64,000 nucleotides of DNA from JAIBCC01 sp963763855 (GTDB lineage: Bacteria; Acidobacteriota; Blastocatellia; Pyrinomonadales; Pyrinomonadaceae). The notes under the pieces were generated by a model, which worked only from the letters and a program-made list of their open reading frames with translations, was not told the origin of the DNA and ran no database searches. The stretch covers positions 2,170,001 through 2,234,000 of the forward strand of contig CAVXPU010000005.1 in the NCBI GenBank assembly GCA_963763855.1, written 5' to 3'. Below are positions 52,348 to 60,540 of the stretch, piece by piece (position 1 is the first letter of the stretch; each line of letters begins with the position of its first letter). The position numbers and the translations under genes are program-made.

Positions 52348-52733
52348 GATTTTCCTCCTTGTTTACGATTCATTATCTCATCGAGCTTGTCTGAAAAAGA
52401 TTTTCCAACCGAAGAACCGACCGGAAGCTTACGATTTTTTTGCAATTCATCTTCAGCGAGTTTTGCACTTTCCGGATCAAGTTCGGTAATTAATTGAACG
52501 CCGCTTTCAGACGATGCAACTAACATCCATTTTCCCGCAACTTCTATAATATAGAGACTTTTACGCGTCTCAAGCCCGATACGGTCAACAATTCGAACCA
52601 TATTATTCGAACTGTAATTAACTGCCAAACGCGGAAGAATTACTCGAAAAATAAGATATGCGAGTCCACAAACAAGCAACAACGCAAAAATCGTTTGAAC
52701 GAGCATCCACAAAAAACTAAGAGAATTTCCCAT
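52344..52733 (-). CDS. fliO: FliO-like export-gate assembly protein
   Basis: This 129-residue protein has one N-terminal membrane segment (about residues 8-32, LVQTIFALLLVCGLAYLIFR) and a cytosolic beta-rich domain (IVDRIGLETRKSLYIIEVAGKWMLVASSESGVQLI), which is the FliO pattern. It overlaps sctR. FliO helps assemble FliP in flagella and is normally absent from non-flagellar systems, so its presence next to sctR is noteworthy. Confidence 0.8.
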   Translation of the reverse strand: MGNSLSFLWMLVQTIFALLLVCGLAYLIFRVILPRLAVNYSSNNMVRIVDRIGLETRKSLYIIEVAGKWMLVASSESGVQLITELDPESAKLAEDELQKNRKLPVGSSVGKSFSDKLDEIMNRKQGGKS

Positions 52734-52748
52734 ACATAATCCCGGATT

Positions 52749-54185
52749 CTAAATAAACACTTTCGTTAAACGAACGCCAAGATGTCCTTCAATTTCAACG
52801 AGTTCGCCCAAAGCGACCGGCTCTTCGTTGTTGTCCGTTACCAGTCTGACCGGATCATTTGGACGACATCCGAGAGCAATAATTTGTCCGCTGTGTAAAT
52901 TTTGCAATTCACGCAACGTGATTTTGTCCGCAGCAATTTGCACTCTGAGTGCAACTTGAATATTTTCAAGTGACGGCGAAATTTGCTGAGCCGCCAGTTC
53001 TTCAGTTTTGTCGCCTAAAGCTTCTTCGGTCTCAAGAATTGAGTCAGTAACAGTTTCTTTTTCTTCCATGTTAAGTTTCATCGGCGTAAATTTCCGCCGG
53101 GTTTCTTCACTAAATATTTCTTTGATCTTGAAAAACATTTCGCCGTCAAATTCTTTTGTGTCGGCATTTCCCGTCAAACGAAAATTTTTGCCTCGCCCCA
53201 CGCAAATCTGTAAATTATTGCCGAGCAAGCCTTTATCTAATGAAATATCCGAGTTTTCAACTAAAACTATATCATCAGTTTCCAGAAATAAAAGGCTGTT
53301 GGCATCTAAAAAAGTTGTTCCAATCTGAATATTCAAATCAATTTCCGGCGTTAAACGTTCAAATTTTGCCAAATCTTTCTTCCGGAAATCCTTGATGAAA
53401 AGCGGATTTGGAGAATTATCAAATTGACTGAAAAATTTTCTGGGCAAAAATGCTGTTAATATCCCACTAAAACCATCAATTTCGATCAAAAAAACCATTT
53501 CAACACCACGTTCTTCCGCTTCAAATAGTTCAGCCGGCTTGGTTTCAACGGTTTGCAATGTGAGTAAAGAATTACCCAAAAATTGATTAATTTCGCTCAA
53601 AATCGTGACCACCATAAATTCCGTGATCGTAATTTCTATCGGTGATAAATCTCTTTGCGAAGTATTTTCATCAGTTTGACTGCCTAAAATTACATCAATT
53701 ACGGTTGCCGCAAATTGCGTGTTGAGCGTCATCAAAGCCGTCGAATTATCCGATACGCCGGAAATTGTAAAGAATATTTGCGGCGTTTTAGCTAAATTCC
53801 GGATTGATTTATTTATATTTTTTTCGGCAATTGAAATGATCGAGCAGGCAACGTTTTCCGGTTGACGAAAAGTGTACCGGGCAATCATCTGGCTGATAAC
53901 CTTTGTTATTTCAGCATTTAACTCGTCCGGTAGGCTCTGAATAGAATCAGAAAATTCCGCTTCATTTATCGATACTTTAGGTAGTTTTTTATACCATTCC
54001 GATTTTTTAGTCTTTTGGCTTACTTTCTTGAAATTAAAGAAATTTTCTCTGGTTTTGTTATTTTCGTCACTTGAGATAGTCGCGGGTTTAGCCCCAAAGA
54101 AATCTACCGCAAACGGATCTATTGCGGTTTCAGGTGGGATATTTGCCCTTATTTCACTTTCGGCTAGTTTATTGGCTGATTTCAT
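52749..54185 (-). CDS. sctQ: Type III secretion C-ring/sorting platform protein SctQ (FliM/FliN-like)
   Basis: This 478-residue protein has a FliM-like middle domain at about residues 85-245 (LPDELNAEITKVISQ, DLSPIEITITEFMVVTILSEI). A SPOA-like domain spans about 265-350 and a second SPOA domain about 400-478 (QVALRVQIAADKITLRELQNLHSGQIIAL, LGELVEIEGHLGVRLTKVF). The length exceeds typical SctQ (about 300-350) because of the N-terminal extension and the FliM-like middle part. It starts the FliO-R-S-T export unit and is 15 bp after the preceding gene. Confidence 0.87.
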   Translation of the reverse strand: MKSANKLAESEIRANIPPETAIDPFAVDFFGAKPATISSDENNKTRENFFNFKKVSQKTKKSEWYKKLPKVSINEAEFSDSIQSLPDELNAEITKVISQMIARYTFRQPENVACSIISIAEKNINKSIRNLAKTPQIFFTISGVSDNSTALMTLNTQFAATVIDVILGSQTDENTSQRDLSPIEITITEFMVVTILSEINQFLGNSLLTLQTVETKPAELFEAEERGVEMVFLIEIDGFSGILTAFLPRKFFSQFDNSPNPLFIKDFRKKDLAKFERLTPEIDLNIQIGTTFLDANSLLFLETDDIVLVENSDISLDKGLLGNNLQICVGRGKNFRLTGNADTKEFDGEMFFKIKEIFSEETRRKFTPMKLNMEEKETVTDSILETEEALGDKTEELAAQQISPSLENIQVALRVQIAADKITLRELQNLHSGQIIALGCRPNDPVRLVTDNNEEPVALGELVEIEGHLGVRLTKVFI

Positions 54186-54200
54186 TATTATTCTTGCTTC

Positions 54201-54866
54201 TTAACCTTGAGAAAAAGTTCCCATTTGGCTGATTGTATAATCTTGCATTGCCAGCATTTCATCCAAAATATTTAGCATTAACGCAGTTTTTTCGAGTTCC
54301 TTGGTCGCACGGTTTATTTTACCGCCTTCAAGCTGCATTGGCTCACTTATCACTTCCAGAAATGTTTCGTTTTCAAATCTTTGATTATCGTCTTCATCTT
54401 CGTCGGTTTCATCGCGTCTATCGCGTAAATAACGGGCGAGACGTCGCATTTTTTCACGCTGTTTGCTCAGCATTTTCCGCATTATCATGCGTCTTGCCTG
54501 CGGAGAAAGATGTCTTAGAAATTCACTATTTCCAGGCGGCGGAGCTAAAACTCCGGTCATCGTCGGACGCAAATCAAGTCCAAGTAAGCGGTCAGTTGCC
54601 GAAACTCCGCCAAGCGAAGTCAATTGTCTCGCCGCATCGAGCTGAGCATCCTTTCCTAAGGCATCCGGTAATATCTTAGTCGAAAGCGGAAGTGCATTCG
54701 CATCAATCGGTTGGCGGGTTTCCTGGGGTTGCCCTACGGGAAACTGCGTAGCATTTGATTTCGCATTTGTATTGGCAACTTTCGGCAATTCGCCATCCCT
54801 TATTTGATTATTCAAATTTGGAATCTCGTTGCCACCGCTCCGGTTTACATTTCTTATATCAGCCAT
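54201..54866 (-). CDS. Uncharacterised protein between sctU and sctQ
   Basis: This 221-residue soluble protein has a disordered Asn/Pro-rich N-terminal half and a basic helix (RRMIMRKMLSKQREKMRRLARYLRDRR) followed by an acidic stretch. It ends in a helical tail with LMLNILDEMLAMQDYTISQMGTFSQG. It lies in the apparatus operon 15-18 bp from each neighbour, so it probably acts in export or as an early substrate. I do not recognise a family; a needle-tip, gatekeeper or SctE-type role are possible. Confidence 0.6.
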   Translation of the reverse strand: MADIRNVNRSGGNEIPNLNNQIRDGELPKVANTNAKSNATQFPVGQPQETRQPIDANALPLSTKILPDALGKDAQLDAARQLTSLGGVSATDRLLGLDLRPTMTGVLAPPPGNSEFLRHLSPQARRMIMRKMLSKQREKMRRLARYLRDRRDETDEDEDDNQRFENETFLEVISEPMQLEGGKINRATKELEKTALMLNILDEMLAMQDYTISQMGTFSQG

Positions 54867-54884
54867 ATTATCTTGGAAAACAAT

Positions 54885-55967
54885 TTAATTATTCCTGATT
54901 TCCCCTCTTTCTTCTGCCATTTCGTAAACCCATTGCAAAACAACCGCAACGGATTCATAAAGTTCTTCCGGGATTTCCTGCTCAACTTCAAATTCATACA
55001 AGGACCTTGCCAGCGGAATATCACGCTTAATCGGAACGCCTGATTCGGTGGCAATTTGGCGTATTTTTGCCGCCATCAAATCGGCACCTTTAGCCGTAAT
55101 AATCGGAGCATTTGATTTACCGCGATCGTATTTTATGGCAACAGCAACATGGGTTGGATTTGCCAAAACTACATCCGCATCGCGAACAGCCGCAGACATA
55201 CTTTGCGATAAAATCTCGCGGTGAATTGCCCTTCTTTGCGACTTGATTAATGGATTTCCTTCGGTTTCCTTATATTCCTCTTTAACTTCATGCTTGGTCA
55301 TCTTCATATCTTGCTTGTGCAGATATTTCTGAAGGAAAAAATCAGCTCCACCCAGAATCAGAAATGTCAGTCCGATTTTCAGACCAATTTCCAAAATCAA
55401 CCCAAAAGTATAAATCCCGACAATTTCCGGCGGCTTTGAAATCAGCCTTATTACATCTTCTCTGGCTCCCCACAAAACATAGCCGGCGATTGCAGCCGTG
55501 ATTGCCATTTTGAAAATTGTTTTAACAATTTCAATATATGGGCGAGCTTTTAGAAATTTCTGTTTGAAACCTTCCGCAGGATTCAATTTGTCAAATTTCG
55601 GCGTAATAGCTTCAAAGGAAAATAGCGAGCCGATTTGCAAATAATTCCCCAAAAAAGCAAAGACAAAAACTACCAAAAACATCGGACCAACGGCGAAAGC
55701 CATTCCTTTGAGCCCTCTCCACAATGCAAAATTAGCCGTTTCGGCATTGAATTGCCCTTTAAAAGTTGCGGCAAATTCGATCTGATCTTTGACGGTTCCC
55801 TGCAAAATGCCGCCCATGTAGCCGCCAATCATCCAAACGAGTCCAACCGCAGCAATCAACAAAAGTGCAGAAGTTAAATCCTGACTTTTTGCTACTTGTC
55901 CCTTCTTTCTGGCGTCTTGCAGTCGCTTATCAGAGGGTTGTTCGGTTTTTTCTCCGGAACTCGACAT
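54885..55967 (-). CDS. sctU: Type III secretion substrate-switch protein SctU (FlhB family)
   Basis: This 360-residue protein has four membrane helices (about 33-55, 90-112, 145-170 and 185-210) and a cytosolic domain. The self-cleaving motif NPTH is at residues 270-273 (VVLANPTHVAVAIKYD), after the linker GNPLIKSQRRAIHRE. The cleavage between Asn and Pro switches substrate class, together with SctP. The start EKTEQPSDKRLQDARKKGQVAKSQDL is typical. It precedes the 54201 gene and sctQ in one operon. Confidence 0.96.
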   Translation of the reverse strand: MSSSGEKTEQPSDKRLQDARKKGQVAKSQDLTSALLLIAAVGLVWMIGGYMGGILQGTVKDQIEFAATFKGQFNAETANFALWRGLKGMAFAVGPMFLVVFVFAFLGNYLQIGSLFSFEAITPKFDKLNPAEGFKQKFLKARPYIEIVKTIFKMAITAAIAGYVLWGAREDVIRLISKPPEIVGIYTFGLILEIGLKIGLTFLILGGADFFLQKYLHKQDMKMTKHEVKEEYKETEGNPLIKSQRRAIHREILSQSMSAAVRDADVVLANPTHVAVAIKYDRGKSNAPIITAKGADLMAAKIRQIATESGVPIKRDIPLARSLYEFEVEQEIPEELYESVAVVLQWVYEMAEERGEIRNN

Positions 55968-55994
55968 AAAGTTATAAAACTGACTGTCTTAAAA

Positions 55995-56049
55995 GTTGTC
56001 GGTTGATTGTTTTTCGTTACATTTTACATACGAAAACATCAACCGCAAC
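55995..56049. other. Long imperfect hairpin between the M15 part and sctU
   Basis: GTTGTCGGTTGAT...TTTTTCGT pairs with ACGAAAACATCAACCGCAAC over about 20 bp with small bulges and a 12-nt loop. It lies in the gap upstream of sctU. No T run follows on either strand, so terminator or mRNA-structure function is open. Confidence 0.6.
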
Positions 56050-56134
56050 AATGGAAATAGTTGAAAGATTTCCTATTTATTACGATTGATTCTATTTTAC
56101 TACCTAAAGTTTGGCTTTTACAAATAATTTTTCT

Positions 56135-56755
56135 CTAAAATTGAATATGAAAATGATTTCCTTCATTTGCAACTGTGCCGCCCATGTCTCTGACAATATT
56201 TTGTAAAACACCAAAATTTGCATCCGTACCCGTATCCAAAGCACGACTTCTTAAATGAGACGAAATATAAACTCCGCGATCTACTTGACCTTCGATTGCC
56301 CGGGTCATAGAAGCCTGTCCGCCATTTGCATAAGCCGTAAGAATTTCATTTACCGCACCCTTATTTGCATATAGATTGCGGACATAAGTCGTTCCTTTAT
56401 TCTGAATCAGGTCATACATTGCAGAAGCCTGTCGCGAAGGCGGACGATAGCCGCTCGTGATCCGCAGATTTCCGCCGGTTTGCTCGGCATACCGGTCAGC
56501 AAGCGTTTGTAACTGTGGACGAAGAGCATCTGTCATCAGAATCCCCTCGTTGACGGTGTAATTTCTACCATTTGTTGCAACCGAATATCCTGTACCGTTG
56601 CCGGTGTTGGTATTTGCAGGGTTAGGATTTCCCGAAAATAACTTGCCATACGTCATTTCGCCAACTATTCCAGTTTGTTTTACACCATTTTTTGCTTGAA
56701 AACTTTTAACAGCGGCTTCTGTTTTAGCACCATAAATTCCATAACCCGTGTCAAC
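56135..56755 (-). CDS. M15-like peptidase part of the frameshifted peptidoglycan hydrolase
   Basis: The conserved frame runs from the end of a PG-binding repeat (GYGIYGAKTEAAVKSFQAKNG) through a linker to an M15-type D-Ala-D-Ala peptidase-like domain. Its metal/catalytic pattern is visible: ITSGYRPPSRQASAMY, ISSHLRSRALDTG and the final EGNHFHIQF. The beginning is in the +1 frame relative to the 56751-58004 gene, with the switch around 56745-56765. Alone it would begin at ATG 56656 without the PG-binding end. I infer one gene broken by a single extra base, or a recoded gene, giving about 622 residues. Confidence 0.75.
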   Translation of the reverse strand, partial: VDTGYGIYGAKTEAAVKSFQAKNGVKQTGIVGEMTYGKLFSGNPNPANTNTGNGTGYSVATNGRNYTVNEGILMTDALRPQLQTLADRYAEQTGGNLRITSGYRPPSRQASAMYDLIQNKGTTYVRNLYANKGAVNEILTAYANGGQASMTRAIEGQVDRGVYISSHLRSRALDTGTDANFGVLQNIVRDMGGTVANEGNHFHIQF

Positions 56756-58004
56756 CTGACTGCGATGTCATGTAGCCAAGTTCGACCAATCTATCTTGTA
56801 TTCCTTTGGTCACTCCTTCATTTTTTGCAGTTGTCGTGCGACCTAAAGCACTTGTAATGTCTTTCATCGCCTTCTGAGTTTCGGGTGTGAATGTTCCAGT
56901 TACCGGCACCCTGGCTTTTTCTTGAAAAGCTTTCAAAGCTGATTCGGTACGCGGACCAAAAGTTCCTGCACCCGTTGCCTTTTGATCTTTCGACATAAAT
57001 CCAAGATCGATCAGATCATTCTGCAACGTATCAACCGCCGCTCCGTTACTGCCGGGCTTCAAAATATTGCCGGTCGGCGGAGTAGGAGGATTATTTGTCG
57101 TCGTTCCAAACAAAGCTTTGCCCGTAGCATCATCCAATAAACCTGTAGCAGGTAATTTATTTTCCTGCTGGAATTTGCTCAGAGCCGTAGAAGTATTTTT
57201 TCCCCAAGCGTCATCGGCAAATCCCTTCAACTGATTCGCAGGTACAAATCCCCCATCGACCAATTTTTGTTGAACTGCCTTTACTCCGCCATATATTTTA
57301 GCGGCAACCGGAGTAACGGCTTCGGCAGCAGTAATTTTTCCATCGCGATTCCAGTCAAGCGGATTTTGATTGTAAGCCTTCGTTCCGCTTCGAAATAGAA
57401 CATCATCTTTATTCGACCGTGCAGTTCCGCTCAAAACTGACGTATATAAGCCTTCAAGAGTGCCAAGTTTTCCTTTATATGCAGGCTGATCAAAATATTT
57501 TTCAACGTATTTTAGCTGCTCCGTTGAGGTCATTTTCGCGAGTTTATCGGTTGTAGTTCCCAATCCATTCGCGGTAGAAGGTAAAAACTGGATCAATCCG
57601 GTCGCTCCAATACCATTTTTTTTCGCCGGATCGAATGTTCCACCGGTTTCAAAGCTCATTACACCCATAATGTATTCAGGTTTCGTTCCGATTCTTTTCG
57701 CCATTCCTTCAACACCACTAATAAATTCGGGCGTTACAAACTTGTTTCCCGTCACGCCTTGAATCTTGTTGTAATTGAAGGCAGCTGCCTCTTTTGTAGC
57801 TAGGTCTTTATTCAAACCGACGGCAACAATGTCGTTTCGATTAACCAAATTCTTTTCAATCGCTCCGGTTTTTGAAGACTGAGCAGGAAAACTTTCCAGC
57901 TCTGCTGTCGAAATGCCTTTGTTCGTTTTGGCGAGTGATGTACCGGAATTAAAGGAAGGTGTCGATTGTACATTGTTGGAATTTGTCGCAGATTTGGCTT
58001 CCAT
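56751..58004 (-). CDS. SLT transglycosylase plus PG-binding repeats, frameshifted 5' part
   Basis: This 417-residue reading has no signal peptide. An SLT-like domain spans about residues 95-230 (catalytic Glu119 in MSFETGG, then GIGATGLIQFLPSTANG). Three PG_binding_1 repeats follow (about 235-292, 310-375 and a third cut off at the frameshift, GIQDRLVELGY). It ends in a premature TGA a few codons later, while the +1 frame continues the third repeat and an M15 domain. A FliA-type promoter lies 48 bp upstream. It could open peptidoglycan of self or target cells. Confidence 0.8.
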   Translation of the reverse strand: MEAKSATNSNNVQSTPSFNSGTSLAKTNKGISTAELESFPAQSSKTGAIEKNLVNRNDIVAVGLNKDLATKEAAAFNYNKIQGVTGNKFVTPEFISGVEGMAKRIGTKPEYIMGVMSFETGGTFDPAKKNGIGATGLIQFLPSTANGLGTTTDKLAKMTSTEQLKYVEKYFDQPAYKGKLGTLEGLYTSVLSGTARSNKDDVLFRSGTKAYNQNPLDWNRDGKITAAEAVTPVAAKIYGGVKAVQQKLVDGGFVPANQLKGFADDAWGKNTSTALSKFQQENKLPATGLLDDATGKALFGTTTNNPPTPPTGNILKPGSNGAAVDTLQNDLIDLGFMSKDQKATGAGTFGPRTESALKAFQEKARVPVTGTFTPETQKAMKDITSALGRTTTAKNEGVTKGIQDRLVELGYMTSQSG

Positions 58005-58051
58005 TTGTTTACCTCAGATTTTTTTTCGGGAATTTGATTTCTTATCAATGA

Positions 58052-58079
58052 TTATCGGCAGTTTATGAAAAAAGTTTCC
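58052..58079 (-). promoter_or_regulatory. Sigma-28-type promoter for the SLT/PG-binding gene
   Basis: On the minus strand GGAAAC (58079-58074), 14 nt, GCCGATAA (58059-58052), 48 bp upstream of the start at 58004. Confidence 0.85.
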
Positions 58080-58091
58080 TTATTTAAAAAC

Positions 58092-58125
58092 AAAAAAACC
58101 ACCTTCCCGTATTATTGGAAAGGTG
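58092..58125 (-). terminator. Intrinsic terminator after the 58157 gene
   Basis: The stem CACCTTCC / GGAAAGGTG with one bulge is followed on the minus strand by a T7 run. It ends the 61639-58157 unit just upstream of the next sigma-28-type promoter. Confidence 0.8.
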
Positions 58126-58156
58126 AATCGTTTCGATCGTGAACCGCGTTAAGAAA

Positions 58157-58555
58157 TTACTTTAATCTTTGAAGGATTCCTAAGATTTTTTTGTGCATCA
58201 TAGGGTCTTTTGAAAGATAGTTTCCCAGATCTTCGGCTACTTTTTTGCCTTCATCCGAATTTCGCAAATCTTTACTAAGCCGTGAACCAACTAAAAATTT
58301 GGCAGATTCATTAACTGCCGTCATCGCTCCTTCCTGCGAATCAAGATTTCCTTCAGAGGCGATTTGTTGAAATTTCGCACGCGTTGGACTGTCGGTTTTT
58401 TCCGATCCGGCTTGCTCAAGTTGCCCGGAAAGCTCTGCCAAAGCGGCTTCAAAACTTTTCTCAACCTTTCCGCGTTTTAATTCATCTTTGCCGCCAAGCG
58501 AATCTACGGCTTCTGATCCGCTGCTCAAAGGTGAACTTGTTTTTTTAACTGACAT
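58157..58555 (-). CDS. Uncharacterised helical protein of the secretion locus
   Basis: This 132-residue soluble protein has a Ser/Lys-rich N-terminus and several helices (VEKSFEAALAELSGQLEQAG, MTAVNESAKFLVGSRLSKDL, MMHKKILGILQRLK). No signal peptide, membrane segment or known family is recognised. It is the last gene of the unit driven by the promoter at 61649, downstream of the DcrB-like gene. A small substrate or chaperone are both possible. Confidence 0.6.
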   Translation of the reverse strand: MSVKKTSSPLSSGSEAVDSLGGKDELKRGKVEKSFEAALAELSGQLEQAGSEKTDSPTRAKFQQIASEGNLDSQEGAMTAVNESAKFLVGSRLSKDLRNSDEGKKVAEDLGNYLSKDPMMHKKILGILQRLK

Positions 58556-58612
58556 TTTACTTTACCTTAAACCAAAATATTTTTTCGACCCGCCAATTAT
58601 AGATAAAAATTG

Positions 58613-59038
58613 TCAATTTGTTAATCTAAAATTCTCAGTAAATTCGCGAAATGCCCCGATAGAATTATTGAAATCCTCAATCGCTGCCGTTCCTGTTATT
58701 ACAAAAACAGTATCTCCTTCTAAAATAAAGGTTTGAACTTGCTGAATCGCCAAACCTTCAACACTGAACCGATGCAAACGCTGAAAAGATTTCAAACCAT
58801 TTAGTTCAAACGGACGCTCATCCAATATCTCCAAAGTTTTCAATTCCGTAAGCATTCCCTGCTTTTGAACTTCCGCGTAATCTTCGATAGATGTTTTTTC
58901 GTCAACTATTTCGCGTATAACAACAATATTTGCCGCAATTCCGCTCGCTCCTGTTTCGCCTACCAACGTGATCATCGAGCGATCTGCCCAATTTTCAGGA
59001 GCGATACTTTGCCAGCCATTCGCCGTAAATATCTTCAT
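58613..59038 (-). CDS. DcrB/DUF1795-like protein, possible Eag-type effector chaperone
   Basis: This 141-residue protein has no signal peptide. Alternating strands and helices fit the DcrB/DUF1795 fold: APENWADRSMITLVGE, ANIVVIREIVDEKTSIEDYAEVQKQ, LNGLKSFQRLHRFSVEGLAIQQVQTFIL and VFVITGTAAIEDF. In type VI systems EagR/EagT chaperones of this family shield transmembrane segments of effectors. Here it lies 41 bp after a gene whose product has Gly-rich hydrophobic segments. I infer that it is that protein's chaperone. Confidence 0.75.
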   Translation of the reverse strand: MKIFTANGWQSIAPENWADRSMITLVGETGASGIAANIVVIREIVDEKTSIEDYAEVQKQGMLTELKTLEILDERPFELNGLKSFQRLHRFSVEGLAIQQVQTFILEGDTVFVITGTAAIEDFNNSIGAFREFTENFRLTN

Positions 59039-59079
59039 TTCAATAAGTTAAAAGAAATACTCAAATTTGTAAATTTGCG

Positions 59080-60540
59080 TCACCAACTAAATATTGATTT
59101 CAAACTGCCGACCGCACTGCTAGCTAAATTATCTACAGTTTTTGCCACATCTTTGACCGCAGAAACCGCATTATTTACTTGGTCGCCAACGAAGTCTTTG
59201 GCAGCAGTAAAGGCTTTCGCAGTGTTATCGATCGCCGATGTTACACCGCTCGCAATTGCTTTATTAACTCCCAAACCACGCAAGCCTTTATCGGCTAAAT
59301 ATCCGGCAGCCATACCAACTCCAAAGCCGATTACGCCGCCAACAATCGTTCCGGCTCCCGGAATTATGCTACCGATTGCTGCTCCGGCTGCTGCACCTGC
59401 CATCCCTGCTCCCATTCCAACCGCAACCTCTCCGGTTACAGTTCCGATTGCCTGCGAACCCGAAACTTCTCCACGTTTGTAAGCTCCAATTTGATCGTAA
59501 GCAGAAAATCCGCCATTAACGATTCCGCCAACGATTGAGCCACCCGCGATTCTGCCGCCAACTTGCCTAGCCGTCGAATTAAATGCCGTAGAAGTTAAAC
59601 TTGACGCTTCTGTTTGGGCAAATCTGCTGACAACGCTTCGGGCTGTGCCATTTGAAAAACCGCGATCAATTAAATTATTTGCAAAAGTTGAACGTCCTAG
59701 AGCGTTTTCAATTCCATTACCGATTATTCTCTCGCCAAAAGCACTTGCTCCGCCAACCCCAGTTCCCAAAGCCGTATTGGTTCCAAAAGTTTTTGCCGCT
59801 CCCAAATAATCGCCATTATTTACCTGTTCAAAAACTTGCGGAAGTGATGTAACCGCCGAAATTCCCCCGCCAATCAAGGCACCATTTCGCATTTCACTTC
59901 GCAAACGTAGAGGCGAATCCGGAATAATCGATGGTTTGTCAATGGTTTGGAGATTCGTTTTTCCTGTTTCACTCAGATCGACAAAAGTATTTCTTTGCAT
60001 GTCGCCGATTTTGCTGTTGTCAACCAAAAATTCTCTTACGCCATAAGTGCCATTGCGACCATCAGTTCGGGCAGTGCGTCCATCATTCGTAAAATATTCA
60101 TTAACTCCAAGCGTACCGCTCATTTTCTGCCGGGCATCGAAAACGTCTTGTTGAGCGGGCGTTAAGCTGGCTAAATATGCTTTTTTGTCCGCCGCAAACT
60201 TTGGCAATTCCGCTTTGTAATCCAATCCCTGTACGTCCTTCCAAAAGCTCGCGGGTTTACCTTGATAAGCCGCAAAATCAGGGTGATTCATCGCCCGATT
60301 GGTCAGAGCATCCCAAGCAGGAACAGTTTTTCCGGTCGTTCCGCTGGCTTCCGTGATTACCAATTTATAGTCGGATAAATTCTTTTTGCCGCTCGCCACA
60401 TCGCTTTTGATCGTGTTGATATAATCATCGCTATAGCCAACCCGTTTCATTGTTTCATAGGTGTCGAGCTTCGCACCTTTTAATTCTTCCGGAGTCGCAA
60501 CCCAAGTGTGCGGACTTATTCCCTTTGACGGCTGAGAATC
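59080..60540 (-). CDS. C-terminal part of a frameshifted large putative effector with hydrophobic segments
   Basis: The frame reads SPHTWVATPEELKGAKL, then a soluble region with TPAQQDVFDARQKMSG, and then from about the middle a Gly/Ala-rich stretch with several hydrophobic hairpins (AGGSIVGGIVNGGFSAYDQIG, GMGAGMAGAAAGAAIGSIIPG, IVGGVIGFGVGMAAGYLADKG). Such segments are typical for membrane-inserting toxins and polymorphic effectors. Its first in-frame ATG is at 60450, but the coding pattern continues upstream and joins the 60455-61120 frame. Function unknown; membrane-active cargo is likely. Confidence 0.75.
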   Translation of the reverse strand, partial: DSQPSKGISPHTWVATPEELKGAKLDTYETMKRVGYSDDYINTIKSDVASGKKNLSDYKLVITEASGTTGKTVPAWDALTNRAMNHPDFAAYQGKPASFWKDVQGLDYKAELPKFAADKKAYLASLTPAQQDVFDARQKMSGTLGVNEYFTNDGRTARTDGRNGTYGVREFLVDNSKIGDMQRNTFVDLSETGKTNLQTIDKPSIIPDSPLRLRSEMRNGALIGGGISAVTSLPQVFEQVNNGDYLGAAKTFGTNTALGTGVGGASAFGERIIGNGIENALGRSTFANNLIDRGFSNGTARSVVSRFAQTEASSLTSTAFNSTARQVGGRIAGGSIVGGIVNGGFSAYDQIGAYKRGEVSGSQAIGTVTGEVAVGMGAGMAGAAAGAAIGSIIPGAGTIVGGVIGFGVGMAAGYLADKGLRGLGVNKAIASGVTSAIDNTAKAFTAAKDFVGDQVNNAVSAVKDVAKTVDNLASSAVGSLKSIFSW

